Shown here: positions 34,366-45,741 of the stretch, in pieces
Position numbering within the stretch: position 1 is the first letter of the stretch
Layout: each line of letters begins with the position of its first letter
NCBI GenBank assembly: GCA_036768485.1
Contig: JAVLUZ010000007.1
Coordinates: 1 to 64,000, forward strand
Length of the DNA: 64,000 nucleotides
From: Mermis nigrescens
Taxonomy: Eukaryota > Nematoda > Enoplea > Mermithida > Mermithidae
Direction: 5' to 3'
The notes under the pieces: model-generated
Databases searched by the model: none
What the model saw: only the letters and a program-made list of their open reading frames with translations
Told to the model about the DNA's origin: nothing
Made by a program: the position numbers and the translations under genes

Positions 34366-34768
34366 CATATATGCACAGCATGAGAATTCTGGGGGGAGGG
34401 GAGTGAAATTATAGAGTGCCTTTTTTGGGTCCTAAAAATAGTAGATACGCATCAATAACATCGTTTTCCAGCGTTTCTGACGATGCTCTACCTATCTAGA
34501 GCATACGAAGATTAGAAAAATTTCGAAAAAATCAAAAAATTTGGAACAAATTGAACAAAATACAGTCAAAACATGAGTACAATGGCGCAAAACGTCGAAA
34601 ATTTAACACTTTCGAGCAAATAGATAACTAAACGCTTGAAAAAGCTTCGTTTCTACAAATTTTCAGAAAATTTATGGGAACTTTCAAATAATCGCCAATT
34701 CTGGGAGGTTGAATTTTTCTGGGGGGAGGCTAAAACCCCCAAAACCCTCTCCCCTAAGATCATGTATG
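34366..34768. mobile_element. Family B MITE with perfect target duplication
   Basis: The ends are CATATATGCACAGCATG and CCTAAGATCATGTATG. AGTATAAG is present on both sides (34358-34365 and 34769-34776), identical to the duplication around the copy at 28995. Confidence 0.9.
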
Positions 34769-35199
34769 AGTATAAGATGTCGATTCGTATAAGATCCAAT
34801 AGTGAACATTTTTATTTCTAGCTTCCCGAGCAGAATCATTTATTTTTCATACCCATTGCTTTCCTCTGTAATGTATGTCAGAATAAAGCATAAAACAAGT
34901 CACAATTTTCCAGTAAGCGCAACCTTTGATATAACATTGAGAACTCATTTGAGTGGTTATTTTACACAAATATATTATACGATTAAAATCCCGTGAAATT
35001 TTTTAAATTTTTCAAAAACTTGGTTGTTCTTAAATTTATATGTAGATTTTGGCGAGAAACTCTAAAAAACAATTATTTTTGCCCATGGAATTTTTATCCC
35101 TGAATTAGGGAGAACAGCTTGTACGTGAGAGGGACTCCCATTCCCTTACTCCGCATATGTGTACGCGAATCACAATGTGTTTTCGGCTAAAAATGACCA

Positions 35200-35670
35200 G
35201 GAAAACGCGAGATTCGGCCCAAACACTAGGAGGGGTGAAAATGCAAGCAATTGGGGATGGAGAGGATATAGGAGGAAAATGATCTGACAGGTTTTCACCC
35301 CCCCCCCTTCCCGCTCATACAGGTTTCAGCGGCGCCAGAAATTTTTTCACCTCTGAATTCCCGATTTTCAAAAAGTTTACATAAAATTTGCAGTGTTATG
35401 CGATTTTCGCTATCCGTTTGCTAAAAATTATCAAATCTTCGGCGCTTTGCGCCATACATCCATTTTTTAACTATATTTGTTCAATTTATTCGAATTTTTG
35501 ATACTTTTGAATTTGTATATTTTTATGTTCCACAAAGGTAGAGCATCGTCAGAATGCGAAGAATGATGTTTTTAACGCGTATCCAACGTTTTTGGCCCAA
35601 AAATGCATTTTATAAATTATAAGTTCCAGCCCCGACACCGGAATTCCCGTACTGTGCATGACGCGGTGGC
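35200..35670 (-). mobile_element. Family B MITE, reversed, diverged
   Basis: TCTTCGGCGCTTTGCGCCATAC, TTGTTCAATTTATTCG and GTTTTTGGCCCAAAAATGC match family B in reverse. The end is near CCCGTACTGTGCATG. Boundaries are approximate. Confidence 0.6.
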
Positions 35671-35714
35671 ACGCATATTTTTTATTTTTTATAGTTTTAT
35701 TCATATCCTTATTT

Positions 35715-36010
35715 AGGATTTTCACTTCTTTAGAACGTCGTCGCCAATGATGAATTCGCCCAATTTTCCTGGGTCTTTTTTCGACCAGTCGTTCCATTCA
35801 CGGTCATGAAACACTATTTCCAACAAACCAAGATTTTTCACGCCAATTTGAATTTCGTAATTGCTGCTGTCGAATCATTGCAGCTCCAGAAGCACGATAT
35901 CTTATTGAGCTTTTGAGTCTGTTTTTTAGCTTCTACATTCGACTTTTTGGCTTTTCGCAGAATGGCGCGTAGTAAAGCTTCCTGACTTTCTGCATTTAAT
36001 GCGCAAAAAA
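35715..36010 (-). pseudogene. Unrecognised coding remnant, frameshifted
   Basis: The minus strand reads ALNAESQEALLRAILRKAKK followed by SNVEAKKQTQKLNK. After two frame changes it reads RYRASGAAMIRQQ, then YEIQIGVKNLGLLEIVFHDR and EWNDWSKKDPGKLGEF, ending FIIGDDVLKK and a TGA at about 35718. The composition and lysine/alanine helix look like real protein, but I do not know the family. No single frame spans it, so it is a relic or contains sequence errors. Confidence 0.4.
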
Positions 36011-36029
36011 ATCTTTAGTGGCCTGACTC

Positions 36030-36240
36030 GGTGCAGTGTGACAGAGGGATGGGGACTAGGACTACCATCCAAAGTTATCAGTCCCCATCACCCCAAAGTC
36101 AGAAAAATTTGAACTCCCCTTCCCGATTCTTGGAGAAAATCATACGCTTTTGTGCCATTTTTGGGTGCTTTTTTGCTATTTTTGATCAAAAATTGGAGGT
36201 AATTTACCCCCACCCCCTAGAAATGGCCGTTTTACATCTT
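36030..36240. mobile_element. Family D MITE
   Basis: Reversed relative to 25719: GGGGACTAGGACTACCATCCAAAG-like start, then TTGATCAAAAATTGGAGGTAATTTACC and a C-run. Ends are approximate. Confidence 0.5.
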
Positions 36241-36909
36241 GAATTTGATGGAAGGGTTGCATAATTTTAAATTTAGATCTGCGAACTTTAAATTTTTGAA
36301 TTTCAAATTTTTGACGGCTCGAGTCAGTGCCAAACATATGCACATAATCTGCAGGAGGTTGCGGAATTATAAAATCTAACTTTAAAATTTTAATGTTCTG
36401 CAAAACTTCAGACCACAATAAATAAGATAGTAACCTTGTTGATTAACTGATGGCGACCATAAAGTCCAAGTCAACAGAGCTATTGGTGCTCCGTGCCCGT
36501 TAGACTGGTCGCTGGATCAAATGGCCATCTCACTAGTGGGCGTTTGATTGCTAACCCCAGGCGTCTACTGTGTCATAGCCTTTCCCGTCTTAAATACGAC
36601 TTTGGGACAGATCCAATTGAGAAAAATATCACAAGAATTTGATATAAATTGTTTAAATAAAATATTTAGGTGAAAAAATTAAAAAAGGCAATACAATGAT
36701 CAAAATAAATTCATAAACATAAGTAAAAAACAAATCAAGCGGAGCGTCATTAGCGGCTTTTCTATGTAAACTTAAGGTCTACAAGCTTTTTTAAGCGTTG
36801 TCATTTTTATTTTAATGCAAAAACTCTTAGCCTTATCGCCGATATTTAACCGAAAATAGGGTCAGTTCTTTTATTTAATAATGACCTTTATACACTGTTG
36901 TTCGACTTG

Positions 36910-37070
36910 TTTATGTCTGCCAACAACTCCGGTTATGAGTTTTAAAAAATTTTTTATGACAGGAATGTACTACGGATCAAGGGCTATCTTGTGCTTACCA
37001 GCAAACTGTTCTACAATCAATACCATGCGCAGTTAGTACCAGGAGCTTTAAACTTTACACTCTAGTGGTT
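36910..37070 (-). repeat. Inverted copy of the repeat at 1261-1410
   Basis: AACTCCGGTTATGAGTTTT, GGATCAAGGGCTA and GCTTTAAACTTTACACTCTA match the complement of 1261-1410 in the same order. Confidence 0.75.
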
Positions 37071-37105
37071 GAGTAAAAAAACAGATTTTGTCCAAGATAT
37101 CTCTG

Positions 37106-37108
<3 letters not shown>

Positions 37109-37194
<86 letters not shown>
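37109..37194. repeat. (AT)n microsatellite
   Basis: About 43 uninterrupted AT units. A second, shorter (TA)n lies directly right of the element at 38010. The poly-IY frames on both strands are artefacts. Confidence 0.98.
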
Positions 37195-37197
<3 letters not shown>

Positions 37198-38007
37198 CAG
37201 GCCCGTATCCAGGATTTTATTTCGGGGGGGCCGAAAATTTTTGAGGCCAGATATCTCGAGAACCATTAGGAGATTGGCGAAAATAAAGGCAGTTTTGAGC
37301 GTATCTCGGCGAGCTCTATACGATGGTGAAGAAAAATTTCAACAAAAAAATTAAAAAATTTTTACTTTATTTCATATTGATATAACAGCGAATTTATCAT
37401 TTAAGCTGATTTCTCATCACTTAATCGACGAATTATTTCTTACTCTCTTGCCTTTATACTTAATCATTGTGCTTTACAGAGGAAAACAATACAGATAACG
37501 AATAATTCGGCGCCAAGCGCCGAAAAAAATTGACATATTCTGCATGTCAAGTTCAAATTTGAGATGTTTTGAGCGGGTCAGAAGACAAAAAACCTATATA
37601 AACAATAAATACGGCGCGAAGCGCCGGAAAAATTTCATGTTTTCCATGTCATAACTCAAATTTGAGCTGTTTTGAGTGAGCTAGAAGGCAAAAACTATAG
37701 CTAAACAATGAATCCGGCGCAAAGCGTTAGAAAAAAATTGACATACTCTCTATGTCTAACTCAAATTTGAGCGGTTTCCAGCGGTTTAGAAGACAAAACC
37801 TTACATAAACAATAAATCCGGCGCGAAGCGCCGGAAAATTTTGAGTTTACTAGCTCAAAAGTACGCTAAAAACCTGTTTTGGCGGTGTTTCAGACCCACT
37901 TCGCCAATTTTTTCATTTTTTCCTTTGGGGGACCCTTGGGAAAAACAAAAATTTTTCCCATTTCGGGGGGGGGGGCAGGCCTCTCAGCCCCCCCCCTGGA
38001 TACGGGC

Positions 38008-38010
<3 letters not shown>
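37198..38010. mobile_element. Element with CAGGCCCGTATCCAGG ends inside (AT)n
   Basis: The inverted ends are CAGGCCCGTATCCAGG and CCTGGATACGGGCCTG. The flanks TATATTAA and TATATATA agree at 6 of 8 positions, as expected for an 8-bp duplication in an AT tract. The interior has GGCCAGATATCTCGAGAACC, shared with related elements, and a tandem array at 37508-37860. Confidence 0.88.
37508..37860. repeat. Tandem ~104-bp repeat, each unit with a hairpin
   Basis: The hairpin motif starts at 37508, 37612, 37715 and 37819, giving steps of 104, 103 and 104 bp. Two units carry the exact GGCGCGAAGCGCC (37613-37625 and 37820-37832); the other two are variants. Each unit also repeats CTCAAATTTGAGC-like and AACAATAAATCCGG sequences. 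Confidence 0.9.
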
Positions 38011-38056
<46 letters not shown>

Positions 38057-38060
38057 CACA
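38011..38060. repeat. (TA)n then (CA)n microsatellite
   Basis: A (TA)n tract to 38048 continues into CACACACGCACA. It is the right-hand remainder of the AT tract split by the element at 37198. Confidence 0.95.
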
Positions 38061-40024
38061 GCTTAGGATTTGGGGGGGAGTTAAATTTTTATTTGCATTT
38101 TTGGGTGTCGAGCAAATAAATACGCATCAAAACATCAGTTTTTGGCATTTCTGACGATCCTATACATTACCTATAAAAGGCGAAAACGAAAGAATTTCGA
38201 TAAAATATAAAAAAAATCCAAGTAAATAGAGCAAAATAGTCAAAAAATGAGGATACGGCGCGAGAGCGAAGCGCCGAAAATTGATACTTTTGAGCAAAGA
38301 ATTAGGCAAAACGTTAAAACAGCACCTTTTCTACGAATTTTTGAAATTTCTGGAAAATCGCAAATTCTGGGGGGTGGAAACCCCCACCCCCAAGATGAGT
38401 ACAGTGCAACCTTTATTCTTGAGCACGTTCCACTTTTGGATCACGAAGTCCCATTGTAGCTCCTAATAACCATTTTCAGCGGCGAGGCCAACCGTCTTTA
38501 AAAGCCGAAAAACTACATTTGCGACCAAGCAAACCATTTTTGGAAGCTTGAAAACCAATGTTTGGACCTGAACTTTCAAGCTGGCCATGTGCAGGACCAG
38601 TGCCGTATTCAGGGGTGCGGGCTTGGACATAAGAATAATTTTTTGCAGATATGTAAGATAACGGACGGTAAGAAAAGAAAATTTATTTGTTTGTCCGAAA
38701 AATTGTCAAATTTCCGGTGCTTTCCGCCAATTTGTGGCGTTTCGCGCCATATATTCATTTTTTGACAATACTTTTTGCAATTTATTCGAATTTACTCAAT
38801 TTTTTATTTTTCAAATTATTTTTGTTTTTGTGTTCTAGAAAGATAAAGCATCGCCAGAAACTTCAAAGAGATGTTCTCAACTCGTGTCGATGTACCATTT
38901 TTGAGCCCGAAAAGACACTTTAAAATTTCAGCTCCGAAATTCCCCTTTTGTAGTGAGTCATCTCTCGAAAGAGTAGGTATCTATTTTTTGTTTCAAAAGT
39001 AGCCTAAAAATCCAAAAGATTTGAAAAAGCTCGTTTTTTGTCCAAGAAAACGGGGAGGGGGTGAAAAATGTAGCGATATCGACTTTGACTGGATGCATTC
39101 CTCTAGCGCCTGCTACATTAATGACATTTAGCCGTTGAAAAATTCGAGAAGTAAATTTCGAGCAATTTTACAAACCATCCATTTCGGAGCTTTCAAGACT
39201 CGTTTAGGGCTACTCAGGGCAATGGGCAAGCAACAGATAAAGACAACCAGCGGTCCTCGGTAATTTTTAATACGACTAAATCGAATTTCATAGCAAAAAC
39301 CGAAAATTCTTTTATTTAATTAAGTCTTACATTATTATAATATTTCAATTCTATAAATATTTAAGGATATTGTGAACCTGTGAACCCAAGGTTGCATAGA
39401 GCAACGCTTTACTACTTATAATAATAATTAGCTCTGATAGCTGCTGTGTAACATTTCGTAAGACAACAAGTTGTGAATGAAGAAGTTATTATTATGCTGA
39501 TGCGAATTTAAATAAGAATTACTAACCAAGTTGATATGTAGATACGGCAAAACAGGAACAACTAACGGAAGCACAAACTCTGGGCCGTGCATCGCCTGAA
39601 GTAGTAGCAACGTCGCACAAACTTGGAACGAATGGGCAAGGCGTGGCAAACAAAACCACAAAATTGCGGCGAAAATACACGGGCGAAATAGGGCTATAAG
39701 CTATGTGTCTAATCGACGCGTTCTAAAATCTCAGCAATGCACAGGATGTCTTAACCGCGCTTAATGTGAACAAACGTTGCAGTTTAAATTTGCATGAATA
39801 CAGATAGGTCGCAAAAATGCCTACATTATTACAGTTAGAATGAACGTCACTATAATATCTTGATTACTAACGAAAGATTATTTACATCTAAATGAAAGTA
39901 GACGTAAATGACAAAATTATATAACTAGGTTAGTCAAGACCACAAGTAACAATAATCCCTTACCTTCTGAAGATTTTTATAAGTTTTATGGTCATTCGCG
40001 TACTAGGAATGCATTTGCGAAAAG
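38061..40024. other. Repeat debris, no gene
   Basis: About 38070-38400 is a family B-like copy with GGCGCGAGAGCGAAGCGCCG. About 38590-38930 begins CAGTGCCGTATTCAGGGG and continues into reversed family B. About 39030-39122 is family D-like. The minus frame at 39428-39661 (LLLLQAMHGPEFVLPLVVPV) is hydrophobic and less biased than its neighbours, but I cannot assign it. Confidence 0.45.
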
Positions 40025-41770
40025 CGATGATCGTACGGGGACCCCGACCCCGAAAAAACCCCGGCCTAAACCCCGACCCCGACCCCCGACCGGGAGCATG
40101 ATTTTCCGAGTCGGGGTTGAACCTTTTTCGGGGGTGAAATATAGCATTTTATTTGCTGGTACATGGAAGAACCATAGCAACTCGATTCGGAACAAGGACG
40201 ATTCGTTCACCTAGCAAAATTAATATGATAAACTCGACACTCGCGATATTTCCTAAAAAGTACGCCTGGTCGTCAGGTTGTTAAGACGTACATACATGTT
40301 TGCATATTTTCCATTATGAAGTGCGCCGAAATTACTGCGGAATCACAGGCGTAACCGGGGGGATGGAGGCACATTCCCCCCAGAATTTTAAGAAATTATG
40401 TTGATTTTTCTGGCGCAATGTGTCCAGAACATTGAGTTTAAAAAGGCACAAACGTCAAAATTTTTCTGCGCTTCGCGCCGAGTCATTATTATTTATTGTT
40501 ATGCAGATCCAATGAATTTAAAAGCTTGAATCTGTTAAAATAATCCAGCACTTCGCAGCACTTTAGTGATTCAATGCACTATTAGTTCATTGAATGAAAC
40601 TGCACATGCTTGTTGAACATAATAGTAAAAGTGCGAAAATGTTTGCGTACCAATTTATCTATTCTCCGCTTTGTTTATCTTTCTTTACAAGGACACATAA
40701 TTCTATTTTAAATGAAAGGAAAGGCCAAATTTTCTTGTGTTTTTGCGCATTTTCTATTTTCTGAACTATGTTAATAAGAAGGCCACAAATGGGCCTGAAA
40801 ATGGTAAGAACAATATTCTCATTGATACATCTTTCAATGACTTATTGGTTGCGACCCGTTGCTGCGCTACATACTTCGCAGAGGTCGAAAAACGCATTTC
40901 AGCTCAGAAGTTTTGTGCAGTGTACGTGTTCATCAATTTTAAGTTTTTTGGACTTAATTCAGAACCGAGATTTTGCCAATTTGCGAAAATTTTAACTTTG
41001 CTAATTAAAAATTAGAGTGCTTTTTTTACAAAATTTTCGGGGGTTCTGCTCTGGACCTCGCTGGTGGCGCTTGAGCGCGCCACCCCAGACCCCCAGCCGT
41101 ACAATCTCGTTCTACATGTTGAAAGAGATTTTTAGGAGGACAGAAAAGGTAAAAGGATTAGGAATTTTTAAAAATTTTCGGCGCTTCGCGCCGCAATTAA
41201 TTTATCTGTTCTGTATGATTTAAGCGGTATAAATTGAGTTTAAAGAGTAAAAACGTCGAAATTTTCCTGCGCTTAGCACCGCCGATTTATTGTCTTAGGG
41301 CGGTAAAATATGACTGAATTTCTTGATGCTTTGCGCCACTTATGATTTCCGAACTGTTAGTCAATAAAAAGGCGTAAATTCTACATGAAAACGGTAAAAA
41401 TTTCGAAAATTTTCGGCGCTTCGCGCCATTGGCTCCTCTACATTCAGTGCGCCATAGAAAACCGTTATGAAAAAACTGTGGAAGAATACGAAAAAGCGAG
41501 AGCGATTAGTGATTAAAATTGAAAGTAATGCTAAATTGCTAAAACCATGCTTGAACTTGGAATGAAAATAAAATGTTGAACATAACTAGCTTTATTAGTA
41601 TGCTCTACAAACAAGTGAAGGTATCGTTTTTATCCTTTTTCAAATTGGTATGTAATAATGCAATGTTAATTGTTAATCTTCAACCCCGACCCCGACCCCG
41701 AAAACCGGGGTTTTTCATCCCCGACCCCGACCCCGATCGGGGGTGAAAATCTGACCCCGTACGATCACTG
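40025..41770. mobile_element. Compound hAT element, shorter copy (GTACGGGG ends)
   Basis: The ends are CGATGATCGTACGGGG and CCCCGTACGATCACTG. CCCCGAC repeats lie just inside both (40040-40095 and 41683-41750). The interior matches 53151-55847, including the same internal element inserted at the same point (GGAAT then CACAGGCG at 40344). The right end of that internal element is deleted: the sequence jumps from the hairpin at 41415 to TTGGCTCCTCTAC at 41429. The outer flanks do not match. Confidence 0.8.
41430..41516 (+). pseudogene. hAT transposase C-terminal fragment
   Basis: It reads WLLYIQCAIENRYEKTVEEY then EKARAISD and a stop, matching the end of the frame at 55468-55601. The upstream dimerisation motif is lost in the deletion. 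Confidence 0.6.
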
Positions 41771-43140
41771 CTTAGCAGCAAATGAAACATGCTGTGTATG
41801 AAAAGGCAGATTATTAGTAGACTAGATTATATTGTTGTAAGTAATTCGATTTATAAGTTATTCCTTTGTGTGCATTTTGCGCTATCTCTTTCGCGTTTAT
41901 GCGCGCACACTAAATTCACGTCTTCTCACTTAATTATACGTCTATTTCCAACATTTAACAGCATGATATCACAACCAGGTTATGAACTATTATTGTTTTA
42001 TAGGAATTTTGAAAGATTTTGCTGTTTCACGAATTATTTTAAATTCATCTTTGGCTACATTTTAAAGTATTCGAGCTATAATTTCATACCTTTTCCTTAA
42101 TTCTTCCCTAATATAGATGATCAAATACCAAAGGTTTGTGCTCAGCGTTACGCAGTTTCATGTGTATGTAGTTCAAGCTGACCAACATATTTTTGCCTTA
42201 GTTTTAAAAATAGAATTACTCGCCATTGTTCCAAAACAGTGGATAAAAATGTCGAATGTACACAAAATGAATATACTTGCATACTATTTTGTCAGAGTAT
42301 TTTATGATTTGCGTATACTGGCCGTTATGCAGAACACTATGAAATAAAAGAATGACATGAAATTTGAAGTAATTTTGATTCTGAACGACCAGGTACGTAC
42401 TGTAGGGAAGATTATGGGAGTTCGGATTCCCTAAAATTCAGGAAAATCTAAAAAAGACTTTTAAACGTTATTTTGTGGTATTTTTGGCTTTTTGGGCTTA
42501 GTCCACCGAAAATTGGTGTAGTTTGCCCCCAAAACAGGACGGCTTTGATTTTGATTTTATTATATTATTTGATTTTATTTTGATTTTTTGTACTTTGATT
42601 TTCAAGTATTCTATTTCATTTATACTTTAGAACAGTTTACACCGTCTAATTTCAAACTTTTAAAGATTTTTAAAGCTTGACATAAAGTCTTATACGTCCG
42701 CAATAACTAGATCATTAAGATATTTAAATGTGAATTAAAGAATGATTAATTTCATAGTAGCAATAAACAACTTTATTAGTTTCCAAAACACACCATTTGC
42801 TATAAAAATTGACAAGGATAGAAAATGTTATCACGGAATATAAATCATGCTCCCAGATAAAGTAAAAATTAAGATACCAGAAATCGTCGGCTAACATACT
42901 GTGGAATAAATTCCATTCTCAGAAAACCATAAAAAGATCATTCTGAAGCCTAAAATATCTTAAAACAGTATGTTAATAAGCTAAGAGATAGGTATTTAAT
43001 ACTTAATTCCCTCAATGATGAGATAAATACTAAATACTCCTACATTTGGCTATACATATGTGGGTATATAAAATTGACTAACATGTTCTTCAACATACGC
43101 ACAGTCTAGTCTCATATACTTATAGTTGTATGCTGTAGTA
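41771..43140. other. No gene; MITE remnant near 42390
   Basis: About 42390-42545 is a right-truncated copy of the CAGGCACGTAGCTG MITE (CAGGTACGTACTGTAGGG, CCAAAACAGGACGGC). The frames at 41789-42100 and 42117-42347 have no domain. A GC-rich relic (GGCCCGGGCCCAGTG) at about 43141-43200 resembles the subterminal array of the hAT at 16123. Confidence 0.45.
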
Positions 43141-43584
43141 TGGCCCGGGCCCAGTGAAAACTTTCAAGCCCGGGCCTCGTTTTTTCGGGCCTGGTCGTTC
43201 CCTGCTCACCCCTTCATAAGCACGTCTATGTTAAAATGCTTTTCAGGCTTGATCCATATTATTCCATTTTATTGACGCATGAACAGGTCTTATAGACATG
43301 AAATGAAACTTAAAGGAAGAATATCCCCAACGAGCGCAGTTAAGAATATTTGCGAAATAAGGAATGTAGGAGCACTGAAACATAAGTATTAAGGCTTAAG
43401 CACGCTACGAATAAAAATAATAAGAACAATGAAACTGATATTAATTACAAAAAAATTATAAATAACATTAATAATAAAATTAAATAATAATAGTTAAAAA
43501 CAAAATCAATTTTGAAAATAACAACGTTAAAATATTGATAATAATAAGAATAAAAATAAATACCTATTATGCGAAAATTTGAAT

Positions 43585-43710
43585 GATAATAATAATAATA
43601 ATAATAATAATAATATATAATAATAAAAGTGATATTAAAATGTAAATAAAATGATAATTGTAACATATTAATAATAATAATTCTAACAAAAATTAATAAT
43701 AATAATGACC

Positions 43711-43798
<88 letters not shown>

Positions 43799-43800
43799 GA
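43585..43800. repeat. (AAT)n microsatellites
   Basis: A short (AAT)n tract at about 43585-43615 and a long one at about 43711-43798, within a wider AAT-rich region (43440-43860). All frames here (poly-Ile, poly-Leu, poly-Tyr) are artefacts. Confidence 0.97.
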
Positions 43801-43924
43801 GTAATAATAATAATGAAAACAATGACAATCATAATCATAATAAGAATACTATTACTAGTAATTAAAGGACATACTACTGACGAGTTGACAAAAATGATAA
43901 CAATCACTCATGTAATAGGAAATC

Positions 43925-44127
43925 CCTAAAGCCAAAGTTGGTCGTTCCCCCATCCTGCAGAAACAGAAAATTTCTCTAAGTGTCCAATTTTTGACAAAAA
44001 AACATGCGTTCTTTGACCGTTTTTTGTAGATGTTTTCGGTCGAAAATTGAAGGTCATTTACTACCGACTCCCGCCCCTGGAATTAGCCGAAAACTTCACC
44101 CAAAAGTTTTAGGCGTTACAGTCATAT
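43925..44127. mobile_element. Family D MITE
   Basis: GCCAAAGTTGGTCGTTCCCCC at the left, TCGAAAATTGAAGGTCATTTAC inside and an end near AGGCGTTACAGTCAT match family D in reverse. Confidence 0.55.
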
Positions 44128-44739
44128 ATATGATAACAATCATGAAAACTATTCTTGATTTAAACTTTGATTAAATAATTCACAAAGTGATTTATAAATT
44201 ATTATTAGATTTAAAAAGCAGTAGGCTCATAAAATGAAATATTAAACCGTTCGAAATCAGTATTCAATAAACAATGAAATTGAAACCACTTTTTCACGGA
44301 ATCAAGCGTTACAATGTGACACGTTGTAACGATCGAAAACATATACTTCGAATAACTAAATACCAATCATCAGTTTAATTAATGAAAAACAAGCTCAATA
44401 AACATAGAAAAGCGGATAATGGTAAATTATGACAAATAAGTGATAAGTAATGTAATAAACGACGAGAAACTGCTAATAATATGACGGAAGATTAAAATAG
44501 CAATCGAAAATAGGGTTTTTAAGTAAGTGCTCAATGACTGTATGGGGAAATTGAAATTTTGTTTCGAAAAAATCAAAATTTCAAATGTTTTCATGTTTTG
44601 AACCCCAAACTTTCAATTTTCCTCGAAATTCCCAAATTTTATTAGATCTAAAAATATGCCAAAAAATATTTAGCCCCAAGTTCGTTAAAAATCCTTATTT
44701 CTTTGGGGACCCATCGTAAGAGGTCTTAAACCAGGCAGG

Positions 44740-45355
44740 TAGCTAATGAAATGTCCCTAAATTTTACTCAAAATTTACTGGAATATGGTCAACGCAGAGA
44801 CGGTGGCCAAAAATATTTGGCGAGATATAGAAGAATATATGATTCGCAATGATTTTTAGCCAATCATTGATCATAATTTCTTAAATATTTCCGGCGCTTC
44901 GCAACGGATTTTGCCTTTAATGACATTTATTTTATTTTTAGGCGACCTGTAAGCCATTTTTTGCTCACGGAAAGCTTTTAAACAATTTCAAGAGCAAGAA
45001 CAGCTATTTAACCGTAGATTTCTTCTATTTTTAAGCATGATTTTTTAAAATTCTTGAATTTCCGCGTCAAATGCTACAACTGCAGGAAATTCTGCAGTAA
45101 ATCAAGATTCTGAACTTCCTTCTGCCCAAATTTGACAAATTTTCCAGCGCTTCCCGCGGATTTTCGCTAAATTCAAAGGAATGTAACGATTCTTTCGCAG
45201 AAAATTGTTGAAAATTTCAAAATTGACGAAAAAATTTTGCGTTAATAGCGGAAAACATTATTTGGTACGTGAAGGGCAAATTTGTGGGCCTATTTTTCTT
45301 TCTAAAAAACTTGGGGTACATCCGCCATAAGAAAATCCAGGATTTGTCATTGGTT
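44740..45355 (-). mobile_element. Relative of the GGCGGAT ~600-bp family, reversed
   Basis: TTTGGCGAGATATAGAAGAA, CGCAATGATTTTTAGCC and CCGGCGCTTCGCAACGG lead to GTACATCCGCCATAAG and AAAATCCAGGATTTG. The left boundary is unclear. Confidence 0.55.
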
Positions 45356-45573
45356 CAATGCAAATACGGTGATTACAAATATGACACCCGTTTCATCGCA
45401 GGTCAGCAGGTGTTCAGTTACGCGAATTTTCGTTTTTCTCAATTTATAAAAATCTAAATTTTTAAAATTATTATAAATTGAAATTTATTAAAATAAATTA
45501 ACCCTTTGAAACACGATCGGGGGAAAACTCCGACCCCAATGCATCACGGTGTAAACGAACCGAACTTACATAC

Positions 45574-45741
45574 TTTGTTTACATCGTCCCGTACGTCTTT
45601 GAGTAAAAACGATAAGGTAAGCAGTTTTTCGCACGCTTTCACCTGACGATCTAGAGAGGCCAAATAGGAGCCGCAACCTCTACAGTATGCTTCTAATAAT
45701 AAATGAAATCGTCGACCGGTCAACGCGTGAGCGGCTTCGGA
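45574..45741 (-). CDS. PI3K: Class I PI3K catalytic subunit exon E (after helical domain)
   Basis: The 168-nt exon reads SEAAHALTGRRFHLLLEAYC then RGCGSYLASLDRQVKACEKL and LTLSFLLKDVRDDVNK. It aligns without gaps to the region between helical and kinase domains of class I PI3K p110 subunits (PIK3CA: SEM...RFGLLLESYCRACG..YLKHLNRQVEA.EKL). The acceptor follows TTTCTTTCTATCGTCATCAAG and the donor is AAA|GTATGT. It holds 56 whole codons, phase 0 at both ends. PI3K phosphorylates phosphatidylinositol 4,5-bisphosphate at membranes downstream of receptors. A roughly 35-residue exon between this and exon D was not found, nor were the kinase-domain exons to the left. Confidence 0.92.

Larger units (their letters stand above)
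33894..35153. repeat. Direct duplication, copy 2
   Basis: Collinear with 28667-29770 and about 150 bp longer because of the segment at about 34200-34350. It includes an open reading frame (33908-34174 minus) and a family B MITE whose flanks equal those in copy 1. Confidence 0.85.

Noticed and set aside
37048..37354. IY-repeat proteins on both strands
   Set aside because: Translations of the (AT)n tract.
37508..37860. CRISPR-like array
   Set aside because: Regular spacing comes from tandem 104-bp units whose whole length repeats, so there are no unique spacers, and the context is a eukaryotic transposon.
43445..43929. Poly-Leu, poly-Ile and poly-Tyr frames up to 127 aa
   Set aside because: Translations of the (AAT)n microsatellite on both strands.
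36031..45573. PI3K kinase-domain exons
   Set aside because: I looked on the minus strand for the catalytic-loop and DFG-type motifs to the left of exon E and found none I could support.
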